Assembly: GCF_003335045.1 (NCBI RefSeq) | Contig: NZ_QOZG01000007.1 | Location: 62,001 to 126,000 of the forward strand | DNA from: Paramesorhizobium salinisoli | GTDB lineage: Bacteria; Pseudomonadota; Alphaproteobacteria; Rhizobiales; Rhizobiaceae | DNA: 64,000 bases | Direction: 5' to 3' | Part shown: piece by piece, positions 1-9,130 of the stretch | Position numbering within the stretch: position 1 is the first letter of the stretch | Layout of the letters: each line of letters opens with the position of its first letter | Notes under the pieces: model-generated | Told to the model about the DNA's origin: nothing | Seen by the model: the letters and a program-made list of their open reading frames with translations, nothing else | Databases searched by the model: none | Made by a program: the position numbers and the translations under genes

Positions 1-1
1 T

Positions 2-769
2 CAGGCCGGCTGGCCGCATCGCATGGATGACTGGCGGCTCGTTCTCGCGCTGAGCGAGGGTTTCGTAGCCGTCAATGGCACCGGCGAAGTTGCCGGCACC
101 ATCCTTCTCACGCCCTACGGCCAGGACTGCGCAACGATAAATATGGTGATCGTCGATGAGGGTATGCGCGGACGCGGCCTTGGACGGCGGCTCATGGATG
201 CCGCCATGGCGCATGCTGGTGATCGCCCCTTGCGCCTTGTCGCCACCGCGGAAGGATTACCGCTCTATGAAAGGCTGGGCTTCCGGGAAACCGGCACGAT
301 CGTCCAGCAGCAAGGCATTGCTGGCAGCATCGCAGCACCTGAACATACGCAGGCTGCAACCGCACGTGATCTCCCCACCATTGCGAGCCTCGACCGGCAG
401 GCCTACGGCGCCGACCGCGCCGACCTCATGCGCAGGCTTGCCGAGATCGGCGAATTCGCGGTGATCCGCCACGACGGCCAGGTATCGGCATTTGCCGCCA
501 TCCGCCCCTTCGGCCGGGGGGAGGTTATCGGCCCCGCCGTCGCTTCCAATCTCGATGATGCCAGGGCACTCGTCCTGCACTTCATGAGCCGGCGGCAAGG
601 TGCCTTCCTGCGCGTCGATACCGGCGCCGGAACCGGACTTGCCCCATGGCTCGCCGATCAGGGCCTCGCTCATGTCGGCGGCGGGATCGCCATGGCACGC
701 CCAGCCATCATCCCGGCCGTCGCACCGACGGTTACCACCTTTGCCCTTGCCAATCAGGCTCTAGGCTGA
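2..769 (+). CDS. GNAT N-acetyltransferase, 5' end cut by the window
   Basis: This is a GNAT-fold acetyl-CoA-dependent N-acetyltransferase. The reading frame is open to the left edge: codons before the first internal ATG (position 23) read QAGWPHR, which fits the usual GNAT opening, so the true start probably lies outside the window. The acetyl-CoA loop is visible as RGRGLGRRLM in the first third. The second half (from about residue 105) looks like a second, diverged acetyltransferase domain, as in two-domain GNAT proteins. The gene ends 13 bases before an aminotransferase on the same strand and is probably co-transcribed with it. The acyl acceptor is unknown; an amino compound handled by the neighbouring catabolic genes is an inference. 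Confidence 0.8.
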   Translation, partial: QAGWPHRMDDWRLVLALSEGFVAVNGTGEVAGTILLTPYGQDCATINMVIVDEGMRGRGLGRRLMDAAMAHAGDRPLRLVATAEGLPLYERLGFRETGTIVQQQGIAGSIAAPEHTQAATARDLPTIASLDRQAYGADRADLMRRLAEIGEFAVIRHDGQVSAFAAIRPFGRGEVIGPAVASNLDDARALVLHFMSRRQGAFLRVDTGAGTGLAPWLADQGLAHVGGGIAMARPAIIPAVAPTVTTFALANQALG

Positions 770-782
770 TCCGGAGATATCC

Positions 783-2159
783 ATGTACAACAATTCCCTC
801 ATCGCGCTTGATCGCGCGCATCTCATCCATCCGGTTGCCTCCTATCGCGGCCATGAGCAGCAAGGCGTTCGTGTTCTCGCGTCTGCCAAGGGAGCAACAG
901 TTACCGACGCGTCCGGCCGTCAGCTTATCGACGGTTTCGCTGGCCTGTGGTGCGTCAACGCGGGCTACGGTCATGATTCGATCGTCGAGGCCGCAGCGCG
1001 TCAGATGCGTGAACTGCCTTATGCAACGGCTTATTTCGGCCTCGGCTGCGAACCGGCGATCCGACTTGCCTCAGAGCTTGCCGACCGCGCCCCTGGCGAT
1101 CTCAACCATATCTATTTCACCCTTGGCGGTTCGGACGCCATCGACAGCACAGTCCGCTTCATCCGCTATTACTGGATCGCCAAGGGTCGACCGCAGCGCG
1201 ACCAGTTCATCTCGATCGAGCAGGGCTACCATGGCTCCTCGACGGTCGGCGCTGGCCTGACAGCACTTCCCAATTTTCATGCCGGTTTCGGTATTCCGTT
1301 CGACTGGCAACACAAAATCCCGTCCCCCTATCCCTACCGCAACCCGGCCGGGGACGATGCGACGTCCATCATTGAAGCATCGCTTGCAGCATTGCGCGCC
1401 AAGGTCGAGGCTATAGGCCCCGACCGGGTGGCAGCCTTTTATGCCGAGCCTATCCAGGGTTCCGGCGGCGTCATCGTCCCGCCGAAAGGCTGGATGAAGG
1501 CCATGCGTGATCTCTGCCGGGAACTCGACATCCTTTTCGTCGCCGACGAAGTCATCACCGGCTTTGGCCGTACCGGGCCCCTGTTCGCCTGCTCGGACGA
1601 CGGGATCGTTGCCGATTTCATGACGACCGCCAAAGGTCTGACGTCAGGCTACGTGCCCATGGGTGCGGTTTTCATGGCGGATCATGTCTATCAGGTGATT
1701 GCCGATAGCGCCGGCGCATCCGCGGTTGGCCACGGCTATACATACTCGGCCCATCCCGTCAGCGCCGCCGTTGGCCTCGAAGTCCTCAAGCTTTACGAAA
1801 ACGGGTTGCTGGAAAACGGGATAAAAGCCGGCGCGCGGCTGATGGCGGGTCTTGAGGCACTGCGGGATCACCCCTTAGTCGGCGACGTGCGCGGCCGGGG
1901 CATGTTGGCGGCGATCGAACTGGTCTCGGACAAAAAGACAAAAACACCTCTGCCTGCCGAAGCGCAGGCCTCGCGTCGCATCTTTGACCGCGCCTGGGAC
2001 AATGGACTGATAGTCCGCGCCTTCGCCAACGGCGTGCTGGGTTATGCCCCTCCGCTCTGCTGCACCGATCAGGATATCGACGCCATTCTGGAACGGACGG
2101 TCGATACACTTGACCAGACGCTGGAGGATCCGGATGTCCGCCGGGCGTTGAAGGACTGA
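783..2159 (+). CDS. Class III (omega) aminotransferase, PLP-dependent
   Basis: This is a fold-type I PLP enzyme of aminotransferase class III, 458 residues, the normal length. The PLP-binding aspartate is in VADEVITGFGRTG (D255) and the Schiff-base lysine in TTAKGLTSG (K284). A substrate-channel motif WCVNAGYGH lies near residue 56. Relatives move an amino group from omega-amino acids, polyamines or amino acids to pyruvate or an oxoacid. It follows the GNAT gene by 13 bases and precedes a HAD gene and an ABC importer for peptide- or opine-like compounds, so it probably works on the imported compound or its breakdown product. Substrate specificity cannot be read from the sequence. Confidence 0.9.
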   Translation: MYNNSLIALDRAHLIHPVASYRGHEQQGVRVLASAKGATVTDASGRQLIDGFAGLWCVNAGYGHDSIVEAAARQMRELPYATAYFGLGCEPAIRLASELADRAPGDLNHIYFTLGGSDAIDSTVRFIRYYWIAKGRPQRDQFISIEQGYHGSSTVGAGLTALPNFHAGFGIPFDWQHKIPSPYPYRNPAGDDATSIIEASLAALRAKVEAIGPDRVAAFYAEPIQGSGGVIVPPKGWMKAMRDLCRELDILFVADEVITGFGRTGPLFACSDDGIVADFMTTAKGLTSGYVPMGAVFMADHVYQVIADSAGASAVGHGYTYSAHPVSAAVGLEVLKLYENGLLENGIKAGARLMAGLEALRDHPLVGDVRGRGMLAAIELVSDKKTKTPLPAEAQASRRIFDRAWDNGLIVRAFANGVLGYAPPLCCTDQDIDAILERTVDTLDQTLEDPDVRRALKD

Positions 2160-2396
2160 CGGCGCCGGGCAGGTGCTCTCAAAATACCGCGGAGTGCTGC
2201 ATTTTAGAATTTTGTGCCGCGCCGTGCCATCGATTCGGCGCAAACAATCCGGATCAAAACGCCAAGATCGAAGAAATCAAAGGCCCTGTACCTTGTTGGG
2301 GCCTCAACAAAGAGCCCGGAGGAACGCGGGCTCAGGGAACAGCATAATCTTTCGTCAATCGCCGGGGCGGATGCCGAACATGTTCGAAACTGGGAT

Positions 2397-3116
2397 ATGA
2401 AATTGAGCAAATCTCTGCGTGAGTTCAAATATATGAGTTTCGACGTCGTCGGAACGCTGATCGATTTCGAAGGCGGGTTGACCTCCTGCCTCAACGACAT
2501 CGCAGCCGAGGCCGGCGTGATTATTGATGGTGAGGAAACGCTCAGCCTCTATCGCGCAGCCCGGTATTTTGATGACGCCGATCTGTTCCCGGACGATCTC
2601 GTCCGTGTCTACCTCGCCATTGCTCCGAAGCTCGGCCTGCCCGTCGACAAGGCCTATGGCGAACGCCTGCGCGATTCTGCCAAAAATTGGAAAGCCTTTC
2701 CCGACAGCGCCGAAGCCATGGCGCGGCTTGCCCGCGACTACCGGCTGATCGCCATGACGAATGCCCGCCGCTGGGCGTTCGACCATTTCTCCGCGGAGCT
2801 CGGCAACCCCTTCCATGCTGCTTTCACCGTCGACGATACCGGTACCGAGAAACCCGATCCGGCCTTTTTCCAGCATGTCTTCGATTTCGTCTCGGGTGAA
2901 GGCGCGAGCAAAAATGACATCCTGCACGTGGCTCAGAGCCAGTATCACGATATCGGCGTCTCGCGGGAGCTGGGCTTGACCAATTGCTGGATCGAGCGGC
3001 GCCATGCGTTGCAGGGCTATGGCGGCACGATCGAACCGGCCGCGTTCACCAAGCCGGACTACCACTTTACCTCAATGGCCGCGCTCGCCGATGCCACGGC
3101 TTCAGCACGGAGTTGA
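2397..3116 (+). CDS. HAD-superfamily hydrolase (haloacid dehalogenase type)
   Basis: This is a HAD-fold hydrolase. The nucleophile motif FDVVGTLIDFEGG lies at residues 15-27 from the chosen start (Asp16). Motif II is TNARRW, followed by the lysine motif in EKPDPAFF and the C-terminal HVAQSQYHDIG. The second motif-I position is Val rather than Asp, as in haloacid-dehalogenase-type rather than phosphatase-type members. I chose the ATG at 2397 because family members start just before motif I. The frame is open upstream to 2214, so a longer form is possible. It lies between the aminotransferase and the ABC importer on the same strand. A phosphatase or dehalogenase role in the pathway is inference. 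Confidence 0.85.
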   Translation: MKLSKSLREFKYMSFDVVGTLIDFEGGLTSCLNDIAAEAGVIIDGEETLSLYRAARYFDDADLFPDDLVRVYLAIAPKLGLPVDKAYGERLRDSAKNWKAFPDSAEAMARLARDYRLIAMTNARRWAFDHFSAELGNPFHAAFTVDDTGTEKPDPAFFQHVFDFVSGEGASKNDILHVAQSQYHDIGVSRELGLTNCWIERRHALQGYGGTIEPAAFTKPDYHFTSMAALADATASARS

Positions 3117-3194
3117 CCGTCGATTTCCAAAGACGAGCCAAGCCTGCTTCAAGACAGGCAGCCGATAGACCAGACGACAAAAAAGGGGAATAAC

Positions 3195-4805
3195 ATGAAC
3201 GATAAAACTCTCAATTGGACACCGTCGGACGACGCGATGGTAGAAAACGCCATTCGCCGCGGCGCCACGCGCCGTGAGCTTCTTCAAATGCTGGTGGCTG
3301 GGGGCATCGCGCTCACGGCTGGCGGGACAATTCTAGGGCGTGCCACCAACGCCTACGCGGCCACGCCAAAGTCGGGCGGACAAATCAAGGCGGCAGGCTG
3401 GTCGTCATCGACCGCCGACACGCTGGATCCGGCCAAGGCCTCGCTCTCGACGGATTATGTGCGCTGCTGCGCGCTCTACAATCGCCTGAGCTTCCTTGAC
3501 AAGAGCGGCACCACCCAGATGGAGCTTGCGGAGAGCATCGAAAGCTCGGATGCCAAGGTCTGGACTGTCAAGCTACGCTCCGGCGTCACCTTTCATGATG
3601 GCAAGACACTATCCTCGCAAGACGTCGTCTTTTCGCTGATGCGGCATCTCAATCCCGATGTCGGCTCCAAGGTAAACTCGATCGCCAAGCAGATCACCAG
3701 CGTCAAGGGTGTTGACCCGCTGACTGTAGAGATCACTCTGGCACACCCCAATGCCGACCTGCCGACCATCCTGTCGATGCACCACTTCATGATCGTTCAG
3801 GACGGCACGACAGACTTTTCCAAGGGCATCGGGACAGGCCCCTTCAAGCTCGAGAGCTTTGAGCCAGGTGTGAAGTCCATTGCCGTCAAGAATCCCAACT
3901 ACTTCAAACCCAAAGGGCCATATATCGATTCCTTCGAGTATTTCGCCATCAGCGACGACAATGCCCGGGTCAACGCGCTTCTCTCCGGAGATATTCAACT
4001 GGCGGCATCCATCAAGCCCCGTTCGATGAAGCTGGTGGAAAGCCAGCCCGGTTTCGCCCTTTCACAGACGACATCCGGCAATTATACCAATCTCAACATG
4101 CGTCTCGACATGGAGCCGGGTAACAAGGCTGATTTCGTGGCCGGCATGAAGTACCTGATCAACCGCGAGCAGATCCAGAAATCGGTCATGCGCGGCCTGG
4201 CTGAACTGGCCAACGATCAGCCTATTTCGCCTGCCAGCATCTACTATAATGCTGAACTCAAACCGAAGGCCTATGATCCTGAAAAAGCGAAGTTCCATTT
4301 CGAAAAGGCTGGGGTGATTGGCCAGTCCATCCCCGTCGTCGCTTCCGATGCTGCAACTGCCTCGGTCGACATGGCTACGTTGGTTCAGCAGGCAGGTGCC
4401 GAGATCGGCATGAAACTCGACGTCCAGCGCGTGCCGTCCGACGGCTATTGGTCGAATTACTGGCTGAAAGCGCCCGTGCATTTCGGCAACATCAACCCGC
4501 GCCCTACGCCCGACATCCTGTTCTCGCTGCTTTATTCGTCGGACGCACCGTGGAACGAAAGCCAGTTCAAGTCGAAGAAGTTCGACGGGATGCTGTTGGA
4601 GGCTCGCGGTCTTCTCGACCAGGCAAAGCGCAAGGCGATCTATGACGAAATGCAGGTCATGATCTCCGAGGAAGCCGGCACAGTGATCCCGGTCTTTCTG
4701 TCCAATGTGGACGCCCTCTCGGGTAACCTGAAGGGCCTGGAAGCCAACCCGCTGGGTGGCCAGATGGGTTACGCATTCGCCGAATATGTCTGGCTGGATG
4801 CCTGA
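3195..4805 (+). CDS. ABC transporter substrate-binding protein, peptide/opine family 5
   Basis: This is a periplasmic binding protein of SBP family 5 (DppA/OppA type), 536 residues. The N-terminus has a twin-arginine-like signal: a double Arg in GATRRELLQML, then a hydrophobic stretch ending near AYAATPKSGG. The family motif VTFHDGKTLSSQDVVFS is present around residue 135. It is the first gene of a five-cistron rightward importer unit and has its own ribosome site (aagggga before ATG). The ligand is probably a peptide, opine or modified amino acid, judged from family and neighbours. Solo family-5 proteins also bind other small organics. Confidence 0.93.
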   Translation: MNDKTLNWTPSDDAMVENAIRRGATRRELLQMLVAGGIALTAGGTILGRATNAYAATPKSGGQIKAAGWSSSTADTLDPAKASLSTDYVRCCALYNRLSFLDKSGTTQMELAESIESSDAKVWTVKLRSGVTFHDGKTLSSQDVVFSLMRHLNPDVGSKVNSIAKQITSVKGVDPLTVEITLAHPNADLPTILSMHHFMIVQDGTTDFSKGIGTGPFKLESFEPGVKSIAVKNPNYFKPKGPYIDSFEYFAISDDNARVNALLSGDIQLAASIKPRSMKLVESQPGFALSQTTSGNYTNLNMRLDMEPGNKADFVAGMKYLINREQIQKSVMRGLAELANDQPISPASIYYNAELKPKAYDPEKAKFHFEKAGVIGQSIPVVASDAATASVDMATLVQQAGAEIGMKLDVQRVPSDGYWSNYWLKAPVHFGNINPRPTPDILFSLLYSSDAPWNESQFKSKKFDGMLLEARGLLDQAKRKAIYDEMQVMISEEAGTVIPVFLSNVDALSGNLKGLEANPLGGQMGYAFAEYVWLDA

Positions 4806-4934
4806 TAAGCGCAGGGATGGCGGGTGTTGTCACGGCACCTTGCCATCCTCGTTCATGGCGGACCGACATATACCAGCTTTTCGCCCCGCGGTATTGTCCA
4901 TCATGTTCAACTCTGTCCAGCAGGGAGCCTATTC

Positions 4935-5885
4935 TTGAGCGCTTATGTACTCAATCTCATCACGGTTCGGCTGTTGATTGCTGCCCTGACACTTCTGATC
5001 GTGTCTTTTGCGGTCTTTTTTGCCACCGCGATGCTGCCAGGTGATACCGCGACCATTCTGCTCGGCCAAGCGGCAACGCCGGAAGCCGTCGCCGGATTGC
5101 GCAACGCCATGCATCTCGATCAACCCGCCTTCCTGCGCTTCCTGCACTGGCTTAGTGGGCTCATGAGTGGTGATCTTGGAACCTCCTACGTCAACAATGT
5201 CGCAGTTGCGGACCTGATCGGCGGCCGCTTCGTCAATACGATGCGACTTGCCGGCATCACGGCCCTGTTCTCCGTGCCGCTTGCACTGACACTCGGCATC
5301 ACGGCGGCGATGTTTCGCGGTTCGCTCTACGACCGGTTGGTGACAATCCTTACCATCGGCGTCATCTCGATCCCGGAATTCATGGTGGCAACCTTGGCCG
5401 TTTTGATCTTCTCGGTCTATCTCAAATGGCTGCCGGCGCTTTCTTTTGCCAATGATGTCACGTCCGTCTGGCAGCTTCTCAAGGTCTACGCCATGCCGGT
5501 GATCAGCCTGACTTTCGTTGTCGCGGCGCAGATGATCCGTATGACCCGCGCGGCCGTCATCGATACGATCAACACGCCCTATGTCGAGACGGCCCTTCTC
5601 AAGGGCGCCTCACGCCCTCGTATGGTACTGCGCCATGCCTTGCCAAACGCGATTGGCCCGATCGTCAATGCGGTCGCCTTGTCCCTGTCCTATCTCGTCG
5701 GCGGCGTCATTATCGTGGAGACCATCTTCAACTATCCAGGCATTGCCAAGCTGATGGTTGATGGAGTGGCAACCCGCGACCTGCCGCTCATCCAATCCTG
5801 CGCCATGATCTTCTGCGTCGGCTATCTCAGCCTGATCACACTTGCAGACATCATTGCCATCCTTGCCAATCCGAGGCTGCGTTGA
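4935..5885 (+). CDS. ABC transporter permease, DppB type
   Basis: This is an inner-membrane permease of the peptide/nickel family (BPD_transp_1). It has several hydrophobic helices and a conserved EAA-type loop (TALLKGASRPRMVLRHALPN). I chose the TTG at 4935 because the usual LSAYVLNLI... amino terminus begins there and an agggag ribosome site lies about ten bases upstream. An in-frame ATG at 4824 would add 37 residues that do not look like a permease. The protein would be 316 residues. The stop overlaps the start region of the next permease, so the two are translationally linked. Confidence 0.9.
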   Translation: MSAYVLNLITVRLLIAALTLLIVSFAVFFATAMLPGDTATILLGQAATPEAVAGLRNAMHLDQPAFLRFLHWLSGLMSGDLGTSYVNNVAVADLIGGRFVNTMRLAGITALFSVPLALTLGITAAMFRGSLYDRLVTILTIGVISIPEFMVATLAVLIFSVYLKWLPALSFANDVTSVWQLLKVYAMPVISLTFVVAAQMIRMTRAAVIDTINTPYVETALLKGASRPRMVLRHALPNAIGPIVNAVALSLSYLVGGVIIVETIFNYPGIAKLMVDGVATRDLPLIQSCAMIFCVGYLSLITLADIIAILANPRLR

Positions 5886-5887
5886 TC

Positions 5888-6730
5888 ATGTCCTCTTCCA
5901 TCCCTCTTTTCCAAAAGTTCGGTTACCGTTTCAGCTGGGTTGGAATGATCGGCCTTTCCATCATTCTGTTCTGGGGGATCATGGCGCTCATCGCGCCGCA
6001 TATCATTCCCCACCCGGTTGGCGAGATCGTTGACGAGGATTATTTCGGCGCGATCAGCAGCAGATTCTGGCTCGGCTCGGACTATCTCGGTCGCGATATG
6101 CTTTCCCGGATTCTGATGGGCGCCCGCTACACGGTAGGCATCTCGCTTGCCGCCGTATCTATCGCCTGCTTCTCAGGCATCGTCCTGGGCATGACGGCGG
6201 CAGTCGTCGGCGGCTGGTTTGATGCGGCGCTCAGCCGTTTTCTCGATGCGATGAACTCCATTCCAGGCAAGCTGTCGGGCCTGGTCGTGGTTGCAGCGGT
6301 CGGTTCGTCCATCAACGTGCTGATCGTCACGCTAGCCGTTATCTATACGCCTGGCGCCTATCGGTTCGCCCGCGCGCTCGCCGTCAACATTCATGCGATG
6401 GATTACATCACGGTGGCGCGCACGCGCGGCGAAGGAATCCTCTACATCATCGGCTCGGAAATCCTGCCGAACATCACCGGCCCCGTGCTTGCCGATCTCG
6501 GCCTGCGCTTCGTCTTCATCGTGTTGCTGCTGTCAGGTCTTTCCTTCCTTGGCCTCGGCGTACAGCCGCCTTATGCGGATTGGGGGGCACTCGTGCATGA
6601 AAACATCGGCGGTTTGCCATTCGGCGCCCCCGCCGTCATTGCTCCCTCTTTGGCCATCGCAAGCCTCACGATCAGCGTGAACCTCCTGATCGATAACCTG
6701 CCGCAAAAAATCCGCGACCGGAGCGCCTGA
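5888..6730 (+). CDS. ABC transporter permease, DppC type
   Basis: This is the second permease of the importer. It has the N-terminal DppC-type segment, the GSDYLGRDMLSRILMGAR motif near residue 55 and the cytoplasmic loop VARTRGEGILYIIGSEILPN that contacts the ATPase. About 280 residues is normal for the family. The start could be ATG 5888 or a TTG at 5882 that overlaps the stop of the upstream permease. The ATPase gene begins directly after its stop codon. It should form the transmembrane channel with the preceding gene product. Confidence 0.9.
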   Translation: MSSSIPLFQKFGYRFSWVGMIGLSIILFWGIMALIAPHIIPHPVGEIVDEDYFGAISSRFWLGSDYLGRDMLSRILMGARYTVGISLAAVSIACFSGIVLGMTAAVVGGWFDAALSRFLDAMNSIPGKLSGLVVVAAVGSSINVLIVTLAVIYTPGAYRFARALAVNIHAMDYITVARTRGEGILYIIGSEILPNITGPVLADLGLRFVFIVLLLSGLSFLGLGVQPPYADWGALVHENIGGLPFGAPAVIAPSLAIASLTISVNLLIDNLPQKIRDRSA

Positions 6731-8383
6731 ATGCAAAACCTCGTCGAAATCCGAGATTTGAAGGTCGAGGCCACCACCGATTCCGGACGCCGCGTCGAAA
6801 TCATCAAGGGCGTGAACCTGGACATCGCCCCAGGAGAGATCGTGGCCCTCATTGGCGAAAGTGGATCGGGCAAGACCACGATTGCCCTGACGCTTTTGGG
6901 CTACGCCCGCGCGGGCTGTCGCATTTCCGGCGGCAATGTCCGGATCGCCGGCAAGGACATGGTTACGCTCAGCGAACGTGATCGCGCTGCCATTCGCGGC
7001 ACCGAAGTCGCCTATGTCCCCCAGTCCGCTGCGGCGGCTTTCAACCCCGCCAAGCGCATCATCGATCAGGTGATCGAAGTCACCCGTATCCATCGGCTGA
7101 TGCCGGCCCATGAGGCGCGCCAGAAGGCCATTGGATTGTTTCGCGCCCTTTCGCTGCCCAATCCCGAGACGATCGGCAGCCGTTATCCCCACCAGGTTTC
7201 CGGGGGTCAGTTGCAGCGCCTCTCTGCCGCCATGGCGCTGATCAGTGACCCGAAGCTTGTTATCTTCGACGAACCGACGACCGCTCTCGACGTCACCACC
7301 CAGATCGAGGTCCTCCGCGCCTTCAAGTCAGTGATGAAAAAGGGAGGTATTTCGGGGATCTACGTGTCGCACGACCTGGCTGTCGTCGCCCAGATCGCCG
7401 ATCGCATCGTGGTCCTGCGCAACGGCGAAGTGCAGGAAATCGGCACAACGGCTGACATTTTGACCCGTGCCCAGCATCCCTACACGCGCGCGCTATTGGC
7501 CGCGTTCGAGCCCCAGCCGCGTGGCGGTGAGATTTTGGTAAAGGACAGAAAAGTCCTTCTCGAAGTCAAGGACCTGGTCGCTGGCTATGGCGCGAAACAC
7601 CGGGACGGATTGCCGCTGATCCGCGCGGTCGATGAGGTAAGCCTGAGCGTGGAAAAGGGTCGCAATCTCGGGATCATCGGCGAATCCGGTTGTGGCAAGT
7701 CCACGCTGGCCCGTGCCATTGCAGGCATCCTGCCTGCCTCGTCCGGCACCATCATCTTCGAAAACCGTGAACTTCCAAGCGCAGTCCGGCAGCGCAGCCG
7801 CGACCAGCTGCGCGAAATGCAGATCGTTTTCCAGTATGCGGACACCGCGCTCAATCCGGAGAAGTCTATCGAAGAAATCCTCGGTCGTCCGCTCACATTC
7901 TATCACGGTATGAGAGGCAAACAGAGGGAGGCTCGCGTCGGTCAGTTGCTCGACATGGTGCATCTCCCAAATTCGCTCCGTCACCGGCGGCCACAAGAGC
8001 TTTCAGGCGGCCAGAAACAACGCGTCAACTTCGCGCGCGCGCTTGCCGCCGAACCGAAGCTCATTATTTGCGATGAGATCACGTCCGCGCTCGATACGGT
8101 GGTCGCGGCGGCCATCATAGATCTCCTCAAGGAGCTGCAGCGCGAGCTTTTGCTCTCCTATATCTTCATCAGTCACGATCTGTCGGTGGTCGAAGCCGTC
8201 TGCGACGAGATCGTTGTGATGTATGGCGGCCGCAAGGTCGAGGAGATCACGCCCGCACATTTGCAGGCACCACAACATCCCTATTCGAAATTGCTCTTTT
8301 CTTCAGTCCCCAAGCTCGATCCGGGCTGGCTGGATGCTCTCGAACTTGATCCGGAACTGGTCAGGTCCTACAGCAAGAGCTGA
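6731..8383 (+). CDS. Fused double ABC ATPase (DppD-DppF type)
   Basis: Two complete ATP-binding cassettes are joined in one 550-residue chain. The first has Walker A GESGSGKTT near residue 42, signature VSGGQLQR and Walker B LVIFDEPT. The second has Walker A GESGCGKST near residue 316, signature LSGGQKQR and Walker B LIICDEIT. In most peptide importers these are two proteins (DppD and DppF); the fused form is common in rhizobia. It begins immediately after the stop of the second permease and completes the importer. It powers uptake across the inner membrane. Confidence 0.95.
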   Translation: MQNLVEIRDLKVEATTDSGRRVEIIKGVNLDIAPGEIVALIGESGSGKTTIALTLLGYARAGCRISGGNVRIAGKDMVTLSERDRAAIRGTEVAYVPQSAAAAFNPAKRIIDQVIEVTRIHRLMPAHEARQKAIGLFRALSLPNPETIGSRYPHQVSGGQLQRLSAAMALISDPKLVIFDEPTTALDVTTQIEVLRAFKSVMKKGGISGIYVSHDLAVVAQIADRIVVLRNGEVQEIGTTADILTRAQHPYTRALLAAFEPQPRGGEILVKDRKVLLEVKDLVAGYGAKHRDGLPLIRAVDEVSLSVEKGRNLGIIGESGCGKSTLARAIAGILPASSGTIIFENRELPSAVRQRSRDQLREMQIVFQYADTALNPEKSIEEILGRPLTFYHGMRGKQREARVGQLLDMVHLPNSLRHRRPQELSGGQKQRVNFARALAAEPKLIICDEITSALDTVVAAAIIDLLKELQRELLLSYIFISHDLSVVEAVCDEIVVMYGGRKVEEITPAHLQAPQHPYSKLLFSSVPKLDPGWLDALELDPELVRSYSKS

Positions 8384-8417
8384 CTGTGGCCACCATCGGC
8401 ACGCTTCACCGGATATC

Positions 8418-8894
8418 TTAAAGCGGGAACAGGCTGGTTAAGGGCATATGAGCCTTGACGATCGGCGATTTCAGTACGACGAAACTGAAATATTTGTCTA
8501 TGCCGATATCCATGTCGGTCAGCCGTTCCATGATCCCCTGATATTCGCCAATGCCGGCGGTGACGAACTTGATGAGATAATCATAACCACCCGACACCAG
8601 ATGGCATTCGATCACCTGATCGATCTTCTCCACGACGGCCAGGAACCGGGCAAAGTCGATCTGCCGATGGTTTTTCAGGGTAATTTCGGTAAAAACGGTC
8701 AGCGTCTGGCCAAGCTTGCCGACATTGATCTGCGCGGAATAGCCCTCGATATAGCCTTCCTGCTGGAGCTTCTTGACGCGCATCAGGCACGGGCTGGGAG
8801 ACAGGTTCACCAACTCGGCCAGCTCGACATTCGCGATACGGCCGTTCTTCTGCAACTCATAGAGAATCTTGATGTCGATCCTGTCGAGTTTCAT
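8418..8894 (-). CDS. Lrp/AsnC-family transcriptional regulator
   Basis: This is a 158-residue feast/famine regulator. The N-terminal winged helix-turn-helix covers about residues 1-60 (LDRIDIKILYELQKNGR, then NLSPSPCLMRVKKLQQEGYI). A C-terminal RAM ligand domain contains the ECHLVSGGYDYLIK core. It faces the importer genes convergently and the DAO oxidoreductase gene divergently, sharing the 236-base gap 8895-9130 with the latter. Proteins of this family sense amino acids and often control the adjacent catabolic genes. Control of the flavoenzyme or the importer is an inference from position. Confidence 0.93.
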   Translation of the reverse strand: MKLDRIDIKILYELQKNGRIANVELAELVNLSPSPCLMRVKKLQQEGYIEGYSAQINVGKLGQTLTVFTEITLKNHRQIDFARFLAVVEKIDQVIECHLVSGGYDYLIKFVTAGIGEYQGIMERLTDMDIGIDKYFSFVVLKSPIVKAHMPLTSLFPL

Positions 8895-9130
8895 CTAGGT
8901 TTCTCTCTGATAAGCGCCGAAAAGTCGGCGGAATTATATGCTGCGGAAATCCTCAACCGAGCTTAACACCATGGCGAAGCTTGTCTATTCCATTCTGTCT
9001 AAAAGGGTTCCGCACGATCGTCGGCATTCATACACAGCCACAGAATCTTCTGCTGCGCAGCCGCCATGTGCGGCACCCTTGCCACCAACGAGTCGTTATG
9101 CTGGTGGTGCGACCAGGAGACCGATAAATC

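Noticed and set aside
2355-3065. Long minus-strand open frame opposite the HAD gene
   Set aside because: It is the antisense of a well-conserved HAD coding sequence, has no family features and no ribosome site; GC-rich DNA often leaves such frames open.
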